The position numbers and the translations under genes were made by a program. A stretch of 64,000 nucleotides of DNA from Arenimonas metalli CF5-1 (GTDB lineage Bacteria > Pseudomonadota > Gammaproteobacteria > Xanthomonadales > Xanthomonadaceae), in assembly GCF_000747155.1 (NCBI RefSeq), contig NZ_AVCK01000012.1, forward strand, positions 124,001 through 188,000. Direction: 5' to 3'. Below are positions 57,258-64,000 of this stretch, piece after piece. Below the pieces are notes generated by a model that ran no database searches, was not told the DNA's origin, and saw only the letters and a program-made list of their open reading frames with translations. Each line of letters opens with the position of its first letter. Position 1 is the first letter of the stretch.

Positions 57258-59576
57258 GTGGCGCGATCCCCAGACCGTAGCACCACCGCCGGCCTCGACC
57301 GTCGCCAGAAACTCTGGCGCGAGCTCGCGCTGGTCGCCATTTCGCCGTTGCTGCTGTACCTGCTGGCGAGCCTGCTCAGCTACCACACCGACGATCCGGG
57401 CTGGTCGCGCACCGGCAGCGTCACCGGGCCGCTGCACAATTTCGGTGGCCTGGTCGGCGCCTACCTGGCGGACCTGGCCTTCTGGTTCTTCGGCTACGTG
57501 GCCTACACCATCCCGGTGGTGCTGGGCGGCATCGCCTGGATCGCGCTGTTCGGGCTTGATTCCGACGGCGATGGCCGGGTGGATTTCGGGCCGGCGCTGC
57601 GGCTGATCGGCATCGTCGGTTTCCTGGTCAGCGCCTGCGGCCTGGCCCATACCCTGGGCGGTTCGGCGCCGAGCCTGCCGGCCGAGTCCGGCGGCCTGCT
57701 GGGCCAGATCGTCGGCTCGTCCATGCGCGGCGTGTTCGGCGGCATGGGCGGCAACCTGTTCCTGCTGGCGCTGGTGCTGATGTCGGTCACGCTGGCCACC
57801 GGCCTGAGCTGGTTTGCGTTGATGGACTGGATCGGTGGCAAGGTGCTGCAGCTGTTCGGGCGCCTGGGCGAGGGCACCCGCCAGGCGGCCGAGTGGCAGC
57901 GCGCCCGGGCCATGCGCGAAGAGCGCGAGGTGGTGCGCAAGGTCGAGACGGTCAAGCGCGCCAAGCGCGAGCCGGTCTACATCGAGCCGCCGCCCAAGCC
58001 CGTCATTGAGAAATCCGAGCGCGCCCAGCGCGAGCAGCAGATCCCGCTGTTCAACGCCGGTGGCGGCGAGGGCCTGCCGCCGCTGTCGCTGCTGGACGAT
58101 CCGAAGGAGCAGCCCAAGGGCTATTCCGAAGAGACGCTGGAAACCCTGTCGCGCCAGATCGAGTTCAAGCTCAAGGACTTCCGCGTGGAAGTGCAGGTGG
58201 TCGGCGCCTACCCGGGCCCGGTCATCACCCGCTTCGAGATGGAACCGGCGCCGGGCGTCAAGGGCAGCCAGATCAGCTCGCTGGACAAGGACATCGCCCG
58301 CGGCCTGAGCGTGAAGTCGGTGCGCGTGGTGGACGTGATCCCGGGCAAGTCGGTGGTGGGCCTGGAGATCCCGAACTCGCACCGCGAGACCATCTACCTC
58401 AGCGAGATCCTGCGCTCGAAGGAATACGACAAGGTCGCCTCGCCGCTGGCAATGGCGCTGGGCAAGGACATCGCCGGCCGCCCGATCGTGGTCGACCTGG
58501 CGCGCATGCCGCACCTGCTGGTGGCCGGCACCACCGGCTCGGGCAAGTCGGTGGGCGTGAACGCGATGGTGCTGAGCCTGCTCTACAAGAGCACCGCCAA
58601 GGAAGTGCGGATGCTGATGATCGACCCGAAGATGCTCGAGCTCTCGGTCTACCAGAACATCCCGCACCTGCTGGCGCCCGTGGTCACCGACATGAAGGAG
58701 GCCGCGAATGGCCTGCGCTGGTGCGTGGCCGAGATGGAGCGCCGCTACAAGCTGATGAGCGCCGTGGGCGTGCGCAACCTCGCCGGCTTCAACCGCAAGG
58801 TCAAGGACGCGCGCGACGCCGGCCAGCCGCTGATGGACCCGCTGTTCCGCCCGAACCCGGACCTGGGCGAGGCGCCGCGGGTGCTGGAGGAGCTGCCCTT
58901 CATCGTCGTGTTCATCGACGAATTCGCCGACATGATGATGATCGTCGGCAAGAAGGTGGAGGAGCTGATCGCGCGCCTGGCGCAGAAGGCCCGCGCCGCC
59001 GGCATCCATTTGATCCTGGCCACGCAGCGGCCCTCGGTGGACGTGATCACCGGCCTGATCAAGGCCAACATCCCGACCCGCATCGCGTTCCAGGTCTCGA
59101 GCAAGATCGACTCGCGCACGATCCTTGACCAGTCCGGCGCGGAAACGCTGCTGGGCAACGGCGACATGCTCTACCTGCCGCCCGGCACCGCCATGCCCGA
59201 GCGCGTGCACGGCGCCTTCGTCAGCGACGACGAGGTGCACCGCGTGGTGGCGCACCTGCGCGCGAACGGCGGCGGCCCGGACTACATCGAGGGCGTGCTG
59301 GAGGAAGTGCAGACGATGGGCGACGGCGTCGTGGTCGGCCCCGGCGGCCTGCCCGAGGCCAGCAGCTCGGGCGACGAGTCCGACCCGCTGTACGACGAGG
59401 CGGTCAAGGTGGTCACCGAGACCCGCCGCGCCTCCATCTCCGGCGTGCAGCGCCGCCTGAAGATCGGCTACAACCGCGCCGCCCGCCTGATCGAGGCCAT
59501 GGAGGCCGCCGGCATCGTCTCCGGCCCCGAGCACAACGGCGACCGCACTGTCATCGCCCCGCCGCCCCCGCGCTGA
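57258..59576 (+). CDS. ftsK: DNA translocase FtsK
   Basis: The 772-residue divisome protein pumps DNA toward dif sites during cell division. The N-terminal membrane domain has about four helices (residues 25-190), the linker is short and charged (residues 210-290), and the motor has Walker A with K430 in [13 protein letters not shown] and Walker [15 protein letters not shown]. The C-terminal gamma winged helix (residues 700-760, [19 protein letters not shown]) reads KOPS. GTG 57258 agrees with family length. In the 220-base upstream region, TATAAA occurs twice (57212 and 57229) but no paired -35 is convincing. Confidence 0.96.
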   Translation: MARSPDRSTTAGLDRRQKLWRELALVAISPLLLYLLASLLSYHTDDPGWSRTGSVTGPLHNFGGLVGAYLADLAFWFFGYVAYTIPVVLGGIAWIALFGLDSDGDGRVDFGPALRLIGIVGFLVSACGLAHTLGGSAPSLPAESGGLLGQIVGSSMRGVFGGMGGNLFLLALVLMSVTLATGLSWFALMDWIGGKVLQLFGRLGEGTRQAAEWQRARAMREEREVVRKVETVKRAKREPVYIEPPPKPVIEKSERAQREQQIPLFNAGGGEGLPPLSLLDDPKEQPKGYSEETLETLSRQIEFKLKDFRVEVQVVGAYPGPVITRFEMEPAPGVKGSQISSLDKDIARGLSVKSVRVVDVIPGKSVVGLEIPNSHRETIYLSEILRSKEYDKVASPLAMALGKDIAGRPIVVDLARMPHLLVAGTTGSGKSVGVNAMVLSLLYKSTAKEVRMLMIDPKMLELSVYQNIPHLLAPVVTDMKEAANGLRWCVAEMERRYKLMSAVGVRNLAGFNRKVKDARDAGQPLMDPLFRPNPDLGEAPRVLEELPFIVVFIDEFADMMMIVGKKVEELIARLAQKARAAGIHLILATQRPSVDVITGLIKANIPTRIAFQVSSKIDSRTILDQSGAETLLGNGDMLYLPPGTAMPERVHGAFVSDDEVHRVVAHLRANGGGPDYIEGVLEEVQTMGDGVVVGPGGLPEASSSGDESDPLYDEAVKVVTETRRASISGVQRRLKIGYNRAARLIEAMEAAGIVSGPEHNGDRTVIAPPPPR

Positions 59577-59580
59577 AGCG

Positions 59581-59607
59581 CGGGGTCAGGTTCGGAACCT
59601 GACCCCG
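59581..59607. repeat. Palindromic repeat GGGGTCAGGTTC, copy upstream of lolA
   Basis: CGGGGTCAGGTTC and its complement GAACCTGACCCCG flank a single central base, forming a near-perfect 27-base palindrome four bases after the ftsK stop. A sister copy lies after lolA. Confidence 0.9.
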
Positions 59608-59671
59608 TTTCGTGCCGTTCAGCCGGCTTCGGCCAGACTCCTGCCCAACGAAACCACCGGTGGAACCCGCC

Positions 59672-60319
59672 ATGCGCAAGCTCCTCGTCCTGTTCCTGGC
59701 CTTCGCCGCGGGCGTCGCCCACGCCGGCGCGCGCGAGCAGATGGATGTCTTCAGCAATGGCGTGCAGGGCCTGGCGGCCAGCTTCGAGCAGCGCGTGTAC
59801 GACGCCGACGGGACGCTGAAGGAAACCTCTTCCGGCACCGTGCAGCTGCAGGCGCCGCGCCAGTTCCGCTGGGAGTACGTGAAGCCGTACCCGCAGCTGA
59901 TCGTGGCCGATGGCGACCACATCTGGATCTACGACCCGGACATGGAGCAGGTCACCGTCCGCCAGCAAAGCCTGGAAGAGCAGAACAGCCCGCTGGCCAT
60001 GCTGATCGACATCGGCCAGATGGAGCGCCAGTTCAAGGTCACCGAGGGCGGGCAGGGCCAGGGCCTGGCCTGGCTCGAGCTGGTGCCGCGCAAGCCCGAC
60101 GAGGCGCCGTTCGACCGCGCGCGCCTGGGCTTCGGTCCGGCCGGCCTGGCGCGGATGGAGATGTTCGACGGCCTGGGCCAGCGCACGGTCATGGGCTTCT
60201 CGTCCTGGAAGCGCAATCCGGCCTTCGCCGCCGGCACCTTCACCTTCGTCAAGCCCGAGGGCGTGGACCAGATCGGCGAAGTGGCCGAGTCCGCCCAGGT
60301 CATCCCCCTGCGCGATTGA
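59672..60319 (+). CDS. lolA: Outer-membrane lipoprotein carrier protein LolA
   Basis: The 215-residue periplasmic chaperone shuttles lipoproteins from LolCDE to LolB. The signal peptide is MRKLLVLFLAFAAGVAHAGA. The LolA/B fold shows GLAASFEQRVYDADGTLKE, PRQFRWEYVKPYPQLIVADG, IWIYDPDMEQVTVR, and QNSPLAMLIDI. ATG 59672 places the signal peptide properly. The ftsK-lolA-rarA order is common in gammaproteobacteria. Identical-type palindromes lie on both sides of the gene. Confidence 0.95.
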   Translation: MRKLLVLFLAFAAGVAHAGAREQMDVFSNGVQGLAASFEQRVYDADGTLKETSSGTVQLQAPRQFRWEYVKPYPQLIVADGDHIWIYDPDMEQVTVRQQSLEEQNSPLAMLIDIGQMERQFKVTEGGQGQGLAWLELVPRKPDEAPFDRARLGFGPAGLARMEMFDGLGQRTVMGFSSWKRNPAFAAGTFTFVKPEGVDQIGEVAESAQVIPLRD

Positions 60320-60321
60320 AC

Positions 60322-60352
60322 AGCGGGGTCAGGTTCCGAACCTGACCCCGCT
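60322..60352. repeat. Palindromic repeat GGGGTCAGGTTC, copy downstream of lolA
   Basis: AGCGGGGTCAGGTTC and GAACCTGACCCCGCT flank one central C, a 31-base near-perfect palindrome starting two bases after the lolA stop and ending 11 bases before rarA. Confidence 0.9.
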
Positions 60353-60363
60353 AGAATGGCGGC

Positions 60364-61710
60364 ATGCGCAAGGGCAAGCCCGCCAGTGACCCGCTGTTCC
60401 AGCCCGCCGAGGGCCTGAAGCCGCTGGCCGAGCGCATGCGCCCGGCCTCGCTCGACGACATGGTGGGCCAGCGCCGGCTGCTGGCGCCGGGTTCGGCGCT
60501 GCGGCGCGCGGTGGAGTCGGGGCGCGTGCATTCGATGATCCTCTGGGGCCCGCCGGGCTGCGGCAAGACCACGCTGGCGCTGCTGCTGGCGCGCTACGCG
60601 GAGGCCGAGTTCGTCGCGATCTCCGCCGTGCTGTCTGGCCTTCCGCAGGTGCGCGAGGTGCTGGCCGCCGCCGAACAGCGCTTCAACGAGGGACGCCGGA
60701 CCGTCCTGTTCGTGGACGAGGTGCACCGCTTCAACAAGACCCAGCAGGACGCCTTCCTGCCGCACATCGAGCGCGGCAGCATCCTGTTCGTCGGCGCCAC
60801 CACGGAGAACCCGAGCTTCGAGCTCAACTCCGCGCTGCTCTCGCGCTGCCGCGTGCACGTGCTCGAGGCGGTCTCGCCCGACGACATCGCCGAGGCGCTG
60901 CGCCGCGCCCTGGCCGACGAGGCGCGCGGCTTGGGCGGGCAGGGCATCGAAGTCGACGACGAGCGCCTGCGCGAGATCGCCGGCGCCGCCGATGGCGACG
61001 TGCGGCGCGCACTGACCCTGCTCGAGATCGCCGCCGAACTGGCCGCCGACGAAGGCGGCCGCATCACCGAAGCCACCCTGGTGCAGGTTCTGGCCGACCG
61101 CACCCGCCGCTTCGACAAGCAGGGCGAGCAGTTCTACGACCAGATCTCGGCCCTGCACAAATCCGTGCGCAGCTCGAACCCGGACGGCGCGCTGTACTGG
61201 TTCGCGCGCATGCTCGACGGCGGCTGCGACCCGGTCTACCTCGCGCGCCGGCTCACGCGCATGGCGGTCGAGGACGTCGGCCTGGCCGACCCACGCGCGC
61301 TGCAGATGGCGATCGAGGCCTGGGACGCCTACGAGCGCCTCGGCAGCCCCGAAGGCGACCTGGCGCTGGCGCAGGTGGTGATCTACCTCGCCAGCTGCGC
61401 GAAATCCAACGCCGCCTACGTCGCCTTCAAGGCCGCCCAGGCCGACGTGCGCGAGGGCGGCACGCAGGAGGTGCCGATCCACCTGCGCAACGCGCCCACG
61501 AAGCTGATGAAGCAGCTCGGCTACGGCAGCGGCTACCAGTACGACCACGATGCGCCCGACGGCATCGCCCTCGACCAGACCGCGTTTCCCGAGGCGATGG
61601 GCGAACGCGTGTACTACGAACCCGTCGACCGCGGCCTCGAGATCAAGCTCAAGGACAAGCTCGACCGGCTGCGCGAGGCCCGCGCCGCGGCCAGGAAAAC
61701 GCGTGACTGA
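60364..61710 (+). CDS. rarA: Replication-associated recombination protein A (RarA/MgsA)
   Basis: The 448-residue AAA+ ATPase works at stalled replication forks. N-terminal LAERMRPASLDDMVGQ is the family start; Walker A is GPPGCGKTTLALLL, Walker B FVDEVHRFNKTQQDAFLPHIE, and sensor GATTENPSFELNSALLSRC. The C-terminal tetramerisation part has YWFARMLDGGCDPVYLARR and YQYDHDAPDG. It overlaps the next gene by eight bases. Confidence 0.96.
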   Translation: MRKGKPASDPLFQPAEGLKPLAERMRPASLDDMVGQRRLLAPGSALRRAVESGRVHSMILWGPPGCGKTTLALLLARYAEAEFVAISAVLSGLPQVREVLAAAEQRFNEGRRTVLFVDEVHRFNKTQQDAFLPHIERGSILFVGATTENPSFELNSALLSRCRVHVLEAVSPDDIAEALRRALADEARGLGGQGIEVDDERLREIAGAADGDVRRALTLLEIAAELAADEGGRITEATLVQVLADRTRRFDKQGEQFYDQISALHKSVRSSNPDGALYWFARMLDGGCDPVYLARRLTRMAVEDVGLADPRALQMAIEAWDAYERLGSPEGDLALAQVVIYLASCAKSNAAYVAFKAAQADVREGGTQEVPIHLRNAPTKLMKQLGYGSGYQYDHDAPDGIALDQTAFPEAMGERVYYEPVDRGLEIKLKDKLDRLREARAAARKTRD

Positions 61711-62425
61711 GCGCGACGCCATGCCGGTGCCGGCCTTCGGGGACCGGGACGCCCTCGAGCGCGACGGCTTCGTACTGCTGCGCGGCGCCATTCCGGCCGA
61801 AGCGATCCCGGGCCTGCAGGCCACCTTCGATGCCGGCGTGCTGCCGAACCACGACTGGCCGGTGCCGCGCGGCGCGGACTGGCGCCATGCGCTGCTGGAC
61901 ACCGAGCCCGGCGTGCAGGCGGTGTGCCGCTTGCCCGCGGTGCTTGCCGCCGTGGGCGCGCTGATCGGCGAACGTTTCTTCCTCGCCCAGGTCGAAGGCC
62001 GCGAGCCGCTGCCCGGCGGCGGCCACCAGGGCCTGCACCGCGACCTGTCGGCGCAGCGGCCGGGCGACACGGCGCTCGCCATCGTGTTTTTGGACGACTA
62101 CGGCCCGGCCAACGGAGCGACCCGCGTCGTGCCGGGCAGCCACCCGCTGGCGTCCTTCGATTTCAGCGACACGTCCCGGGCGGTCCAGCTGTCGGGCCGC
62201 GCCGGCGACATCCTGGTCTTCACCGCCGACCTCGTGCACGCCGGCAGCCTGAACGTCACCGGCGGTCGCCGCCGCAGCCTGCTGATGAGCTTCTTCGCCG
62301 CGCCGGTCTACGAATCGCACCTCGCCACGGCGCACCTGCGCAACATCCGCATGCCCGCCGCCTGGTTCGACCCGCCCGCCAGCGGGCCTCAGCGCGGCGC
62401 GACGTCCACCCTCAGCACCGGATAA
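61703..62425 (+). CDS. Phytanoyl-CoA dioxygenase-like Fe(II)/2-oxoglutarate oxygenase
   Basis: The 240-residue protein belongs to the PhyH family of non-haem iron oxygenases. The iron ligands fit HQGLHRDLS (His and Asp) and DLVHAGSLN (distal His), with an Arg for 2-oxoglutarate in GGRRRSLLMS. The start GTG 61703 has AGGA six bases upstream and is preferred to ATG 61721. It overlaps rarA by eight bases. Its substrate cannot be deduced. Its 3' end overlaps that of the convergent M14 peptidase gene by 37 bases. Confidence 0.85.
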   Translation: MTERDAMPVPAFGDRDALERDGFVLLRGAIPAEAIPGLQATFDAGVLPNHDWPVPRGADWRHALLDTEPGVQAVCRLPAVLAAVGALIGERFFLAQVEGREPLPGGGHQGLHRDLSAQRPGDTALAIVFLDDYGPANGATRVVPGSHPLASFDFSDTSRAVQLSGRAGDILVFTADLVHAGSLNVTGGRRRSLLMSFFAAPVYESHLATAHLRNIRMPAAWFDPPASGPQRGATSTLSTG

Positions 62426-64000
62426 AGACCGTAGCGCTCGTCCCACGACGGGTGCCGCCGGTAGAAGAACTCCAGGCGTGCCGACGGACTCGCGGCGAAC
62501 GCGGCGTCCTCCGCCAGCCGCTGCCCGAACTCGGCCCGCAGCGCCGGATCCTTCGCCAGCATCGCGCGCGCCACGTCCTCGGCGACGTAGGCCTCCATGT
62601 ATTCCTTGCGCTCGAAGTGGTTGTTGAAGTGGCCCCAGGCCAGCAGCGAGTCCGGCGCCTGTGGCTCCAGCATCGCCATCAGCAGGCGCGACTTCGGCTG
62701 GCGGATCGGCACGAACAGCGCGCCGGCGCCGACCGTGCGGCGCTCGGGCGCCCAGGCGCCGGTGACCGCCAGCGTCTGCCGGCCTTCGACCGAGCCGGCG
62801 GAGAACTGCTGGGTCCTGGCGCGGAAGGCCTGGACCTCCAGTTCAAGCGCTTCCGGCAACAGGCGGAACCCGACGCCGTGCGTCCGCAGCTTCGCGCCCA
62901 CGGCCTCGGCGTGCTCGGGCGGAACCACATAGCCGGCGCCGGGCATGGCCACGGTCAGCACGGGCTGGACGTCGTCGCGCATCGGCACCGTCCACACCTG
63001 CGGCGTCGACTCGTCGTAGCGGGTCATCAGCGCGCCGGAAACCTCAGAGCGTTCGCGCGTGTAGGCATACCCGCGGAAGTCGATCATGCGCACCTTGTCG
63101 GTGGCCGCGAACGCCAGCGGCACCGGCGCGGCGTCGGGCTGGCTGGCGGCCGCGTCGGCCTCGCGCACGGCGCGCTGCCAGGCCGGGCCGTGCGTGGCGA
63201 TGTGTTCGAGCACCGAGACCACCGTGTTGCGGGTGCTGCGAACGCGCTCGGGGTAGGGGCGCCAGGAGTGGGTTTCCACCAGCATCGCCAGCCGGTTGCG
63301 CAGCCAGAAGTAGCCGGTCGAGAAGCGCGGCGGCGCCACCGAGTCGCTGAATCCCGACATCGGGTCGTCGTCGGTGACGAACGAGGGATAGAAGGCCAGC
63401 GGCAGCGAGCCCGCGGCGGCCAGGTCGGCGATGACGCCGTCGCGCCACTGCCTGCCGATCGCGCGCAGCGCCGCCGGGCCGGCGTGCATCGGCTCAACCT
63501 GGATCGCGATGTCGTGCTCGAACTGCGCGCCGTTGGTGGCGTGCAGGTCGACCACCGCCAGCGGGTCCCAGGCCTCGACGAGGGCGAGCATCGCCTGCAT
63601 CTCGGGCGAATCGGCCTTGAGGTAGTCGCGGTTGAGGTTGTGGTTGCGGGCGGTGGTGCGCCAGCCCATCTCCACCGGGCCGCGCTGGTTGGGGCGGTTC
63701 CAGGCGCCGAAGCGCTCGTGGCCATCCACGTTGAACACCGGCACGAACACCAGCACCTGCCGGTCGAGCGCGCCCGCGGCGGCCTTGCCTTCCAGCACTT
63801 CGCGCAGCGCCAGGAAGCCGGCGTCCTTGCCGTCGATCTCGCCGGCGTGGATGCCGCCCTGCACCAGCACCACCGGCAGCCCGCGCTTGCGGGCCGCGGC
63901 GGCATCGAGCGCGCCAGACGTGGACGCGACCAGCGCCTTCATCGGCCGGCCCTGCGGCGTGGTGCCGAAGTCCAGGCAGCGCACCGCCTTCGGATACCGC
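62389..64000 (-). CDS. M14-family zinc carboxypeptidase (N-terminus outside the window)
   Basis: About 537 C-terminal residues are visible; the frame runs open past the window edge (RYPKAVRCLDFGTTPQGRPM), so the start is missing. Zinc ligands are in GGIHAGEIDGKD (HxxE) and VVDLHATNGAQ (His), and the catalytic Glu is in LVETHSWRPY. The HNLNRDYLK motif fits the substrate-binding Asn-Arg. The C-terminal half after residue about 280 is an accessory domain seen in large bacterial M14 proteins. Presumably exported, but the signal peptide cannot be seen. Confidence 0.88.
   Translation of the reverse strand, partial: RYPKAVRCLDFGTTPQGRPMKALVASTSGALDAAAARKRGLPVVLVQGGIHAGEIDGKDAGFLALREVLEGKAAAGALDRQVLVFVPVFNVDGHERFGAWNRPNQRGPVEMGWRTTARNHNLNRDYLKADSPEMQAMLALVEAWDPLAVVDLHATNGAQFEHDIAIQVEPMHAGPAALRAIGRQWRDGVIADLAAAGSLPLAFYPSFVTDDDPMSGFSDSVAPPRFSTGYFWLRNRLAMLVETHSWRPYPERVRSTRNTVVSVLEHIATHGPAWQRAVREADAAASQPDAAPVPLAFAATDKVRMIDFRGYAYTRERSEVSGALMTRYDESTPQVWTVPMRDDVQPVLTVAMPGAGYVVPPEHAEAVGAKLRTHGVGFRLLPEALELEVQAFRARTQQFSAGSVEGRQTLAVTGAWAPERRTVGAGALFVPIRQPKSRLLMAMLEPQAPDSLLAWGHFNNHFERKEYMEAYVAEDVARAMLAKDPALRAEFGQRLAEDAAFAASPSARLEFFYRRHPSWDERYGLYPVLRVDVAPR

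Overview
The window is a gene-dense, very GC-rich chromosome segment from a gammaproteobacterium of the Xanthomonadaceae/Lysobacteraceae (Lysobacterales) type. This rests on gene order: smpB-ratA-rnfH-bamE/fur-recN-hrcA-grpE-dnaK-dnaJ, followed by dapB-carA-(unknown)-carB-greA-rpfE-recJ-prfB-lysS and then a complete rpf locus (rpfG, rpfC, rpfF, rpfB and the aconitase gene rpfA/acnA). That order is the one known from Xanthomonas, and several proteins, above all RpfC, RpfF and Fur, carry signatures I associate with that family. The genus cannot be fixed from the sequence alone. I see no prophage, insertion sequence, CRISPR array, rRNA or tRNA gene. The one RNA gene I can support is tmRNA. No gene-free stretch exceeds about 300 bases.

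Layout. 1-8670: a putrescine uptake and degradation cluster (puuD end, puuA, aminotransferase, PotF/G/H/I-type ABC transporter, succinate-semialdehyde-type dehydrogenase). 8759-14738: a secreted coiled-coil protein, tmRNA (minus strand, tag ANDDNYALAA), a PAS-GGDEF-EAL protein, SmpB, RatA, RnfH, BamE and Fur. 14897-21543: RecN and the heat-shock group hrcA-grpE-dnaK-dnaJ, with two sigma32-like promoters. 21702-24928: an M48 protease, an SH3-domain protein and a CHASE2-adenylate/guanylate cyclase on the minus strand. 25039-34161: dapB, carA, an exported unknown, carB, greA, rpfE, recJ. 34232-38445: a repeat-built lipoprotein, prfB with its programmed +1 frameshift, and lysS. 38575-47964: the DSF (diffusible signal factor) quorum-sensing locus. 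48084-50783: a tightly overlapping minus-strand operon (unknown exported protein, Nudix hydrolase, mnmA, hflD). 50910-55845: clpS-clpA, infA, aat and a FemAB/GNAT-like gene. 56084-64000: trxB, ftsK, lolA, rarA, a phytanoyl-CoA dioxygenase-like gene and a truncated M14 carboxypeptidase.

The most notable system is the rpf cluster. By homology to Xanthomonas, RpfB and RpfF supply and make the fatty-acid signal, RpfC is the membrane sensor hybrid kinase, and RpfG is a response regulator that hydrolyses cyclic di-GMP through an HD-GYP domain. All catalytic and phospho-acceptor residues I could check are present. The small rpfH gene found between rpfG and rpfC in X. campestris is absent. A second c-di-GMP protein (PAS-GGDEF-EAL) lies elsewhere in the window.

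The intergenic spaces hold several families of inverted repeats: three copies of a long hairpin beginning GTAGGAGGGCCTTCAGGCCC, two elements built from an ATCCGCG/ATCCGTG-type unit, and a GGGGTCAGGTTC palindrome on each side of lolA. Most sit immediately downstream of genes. Long ORFs antisense to real genes are common because of the base composition and were left out.
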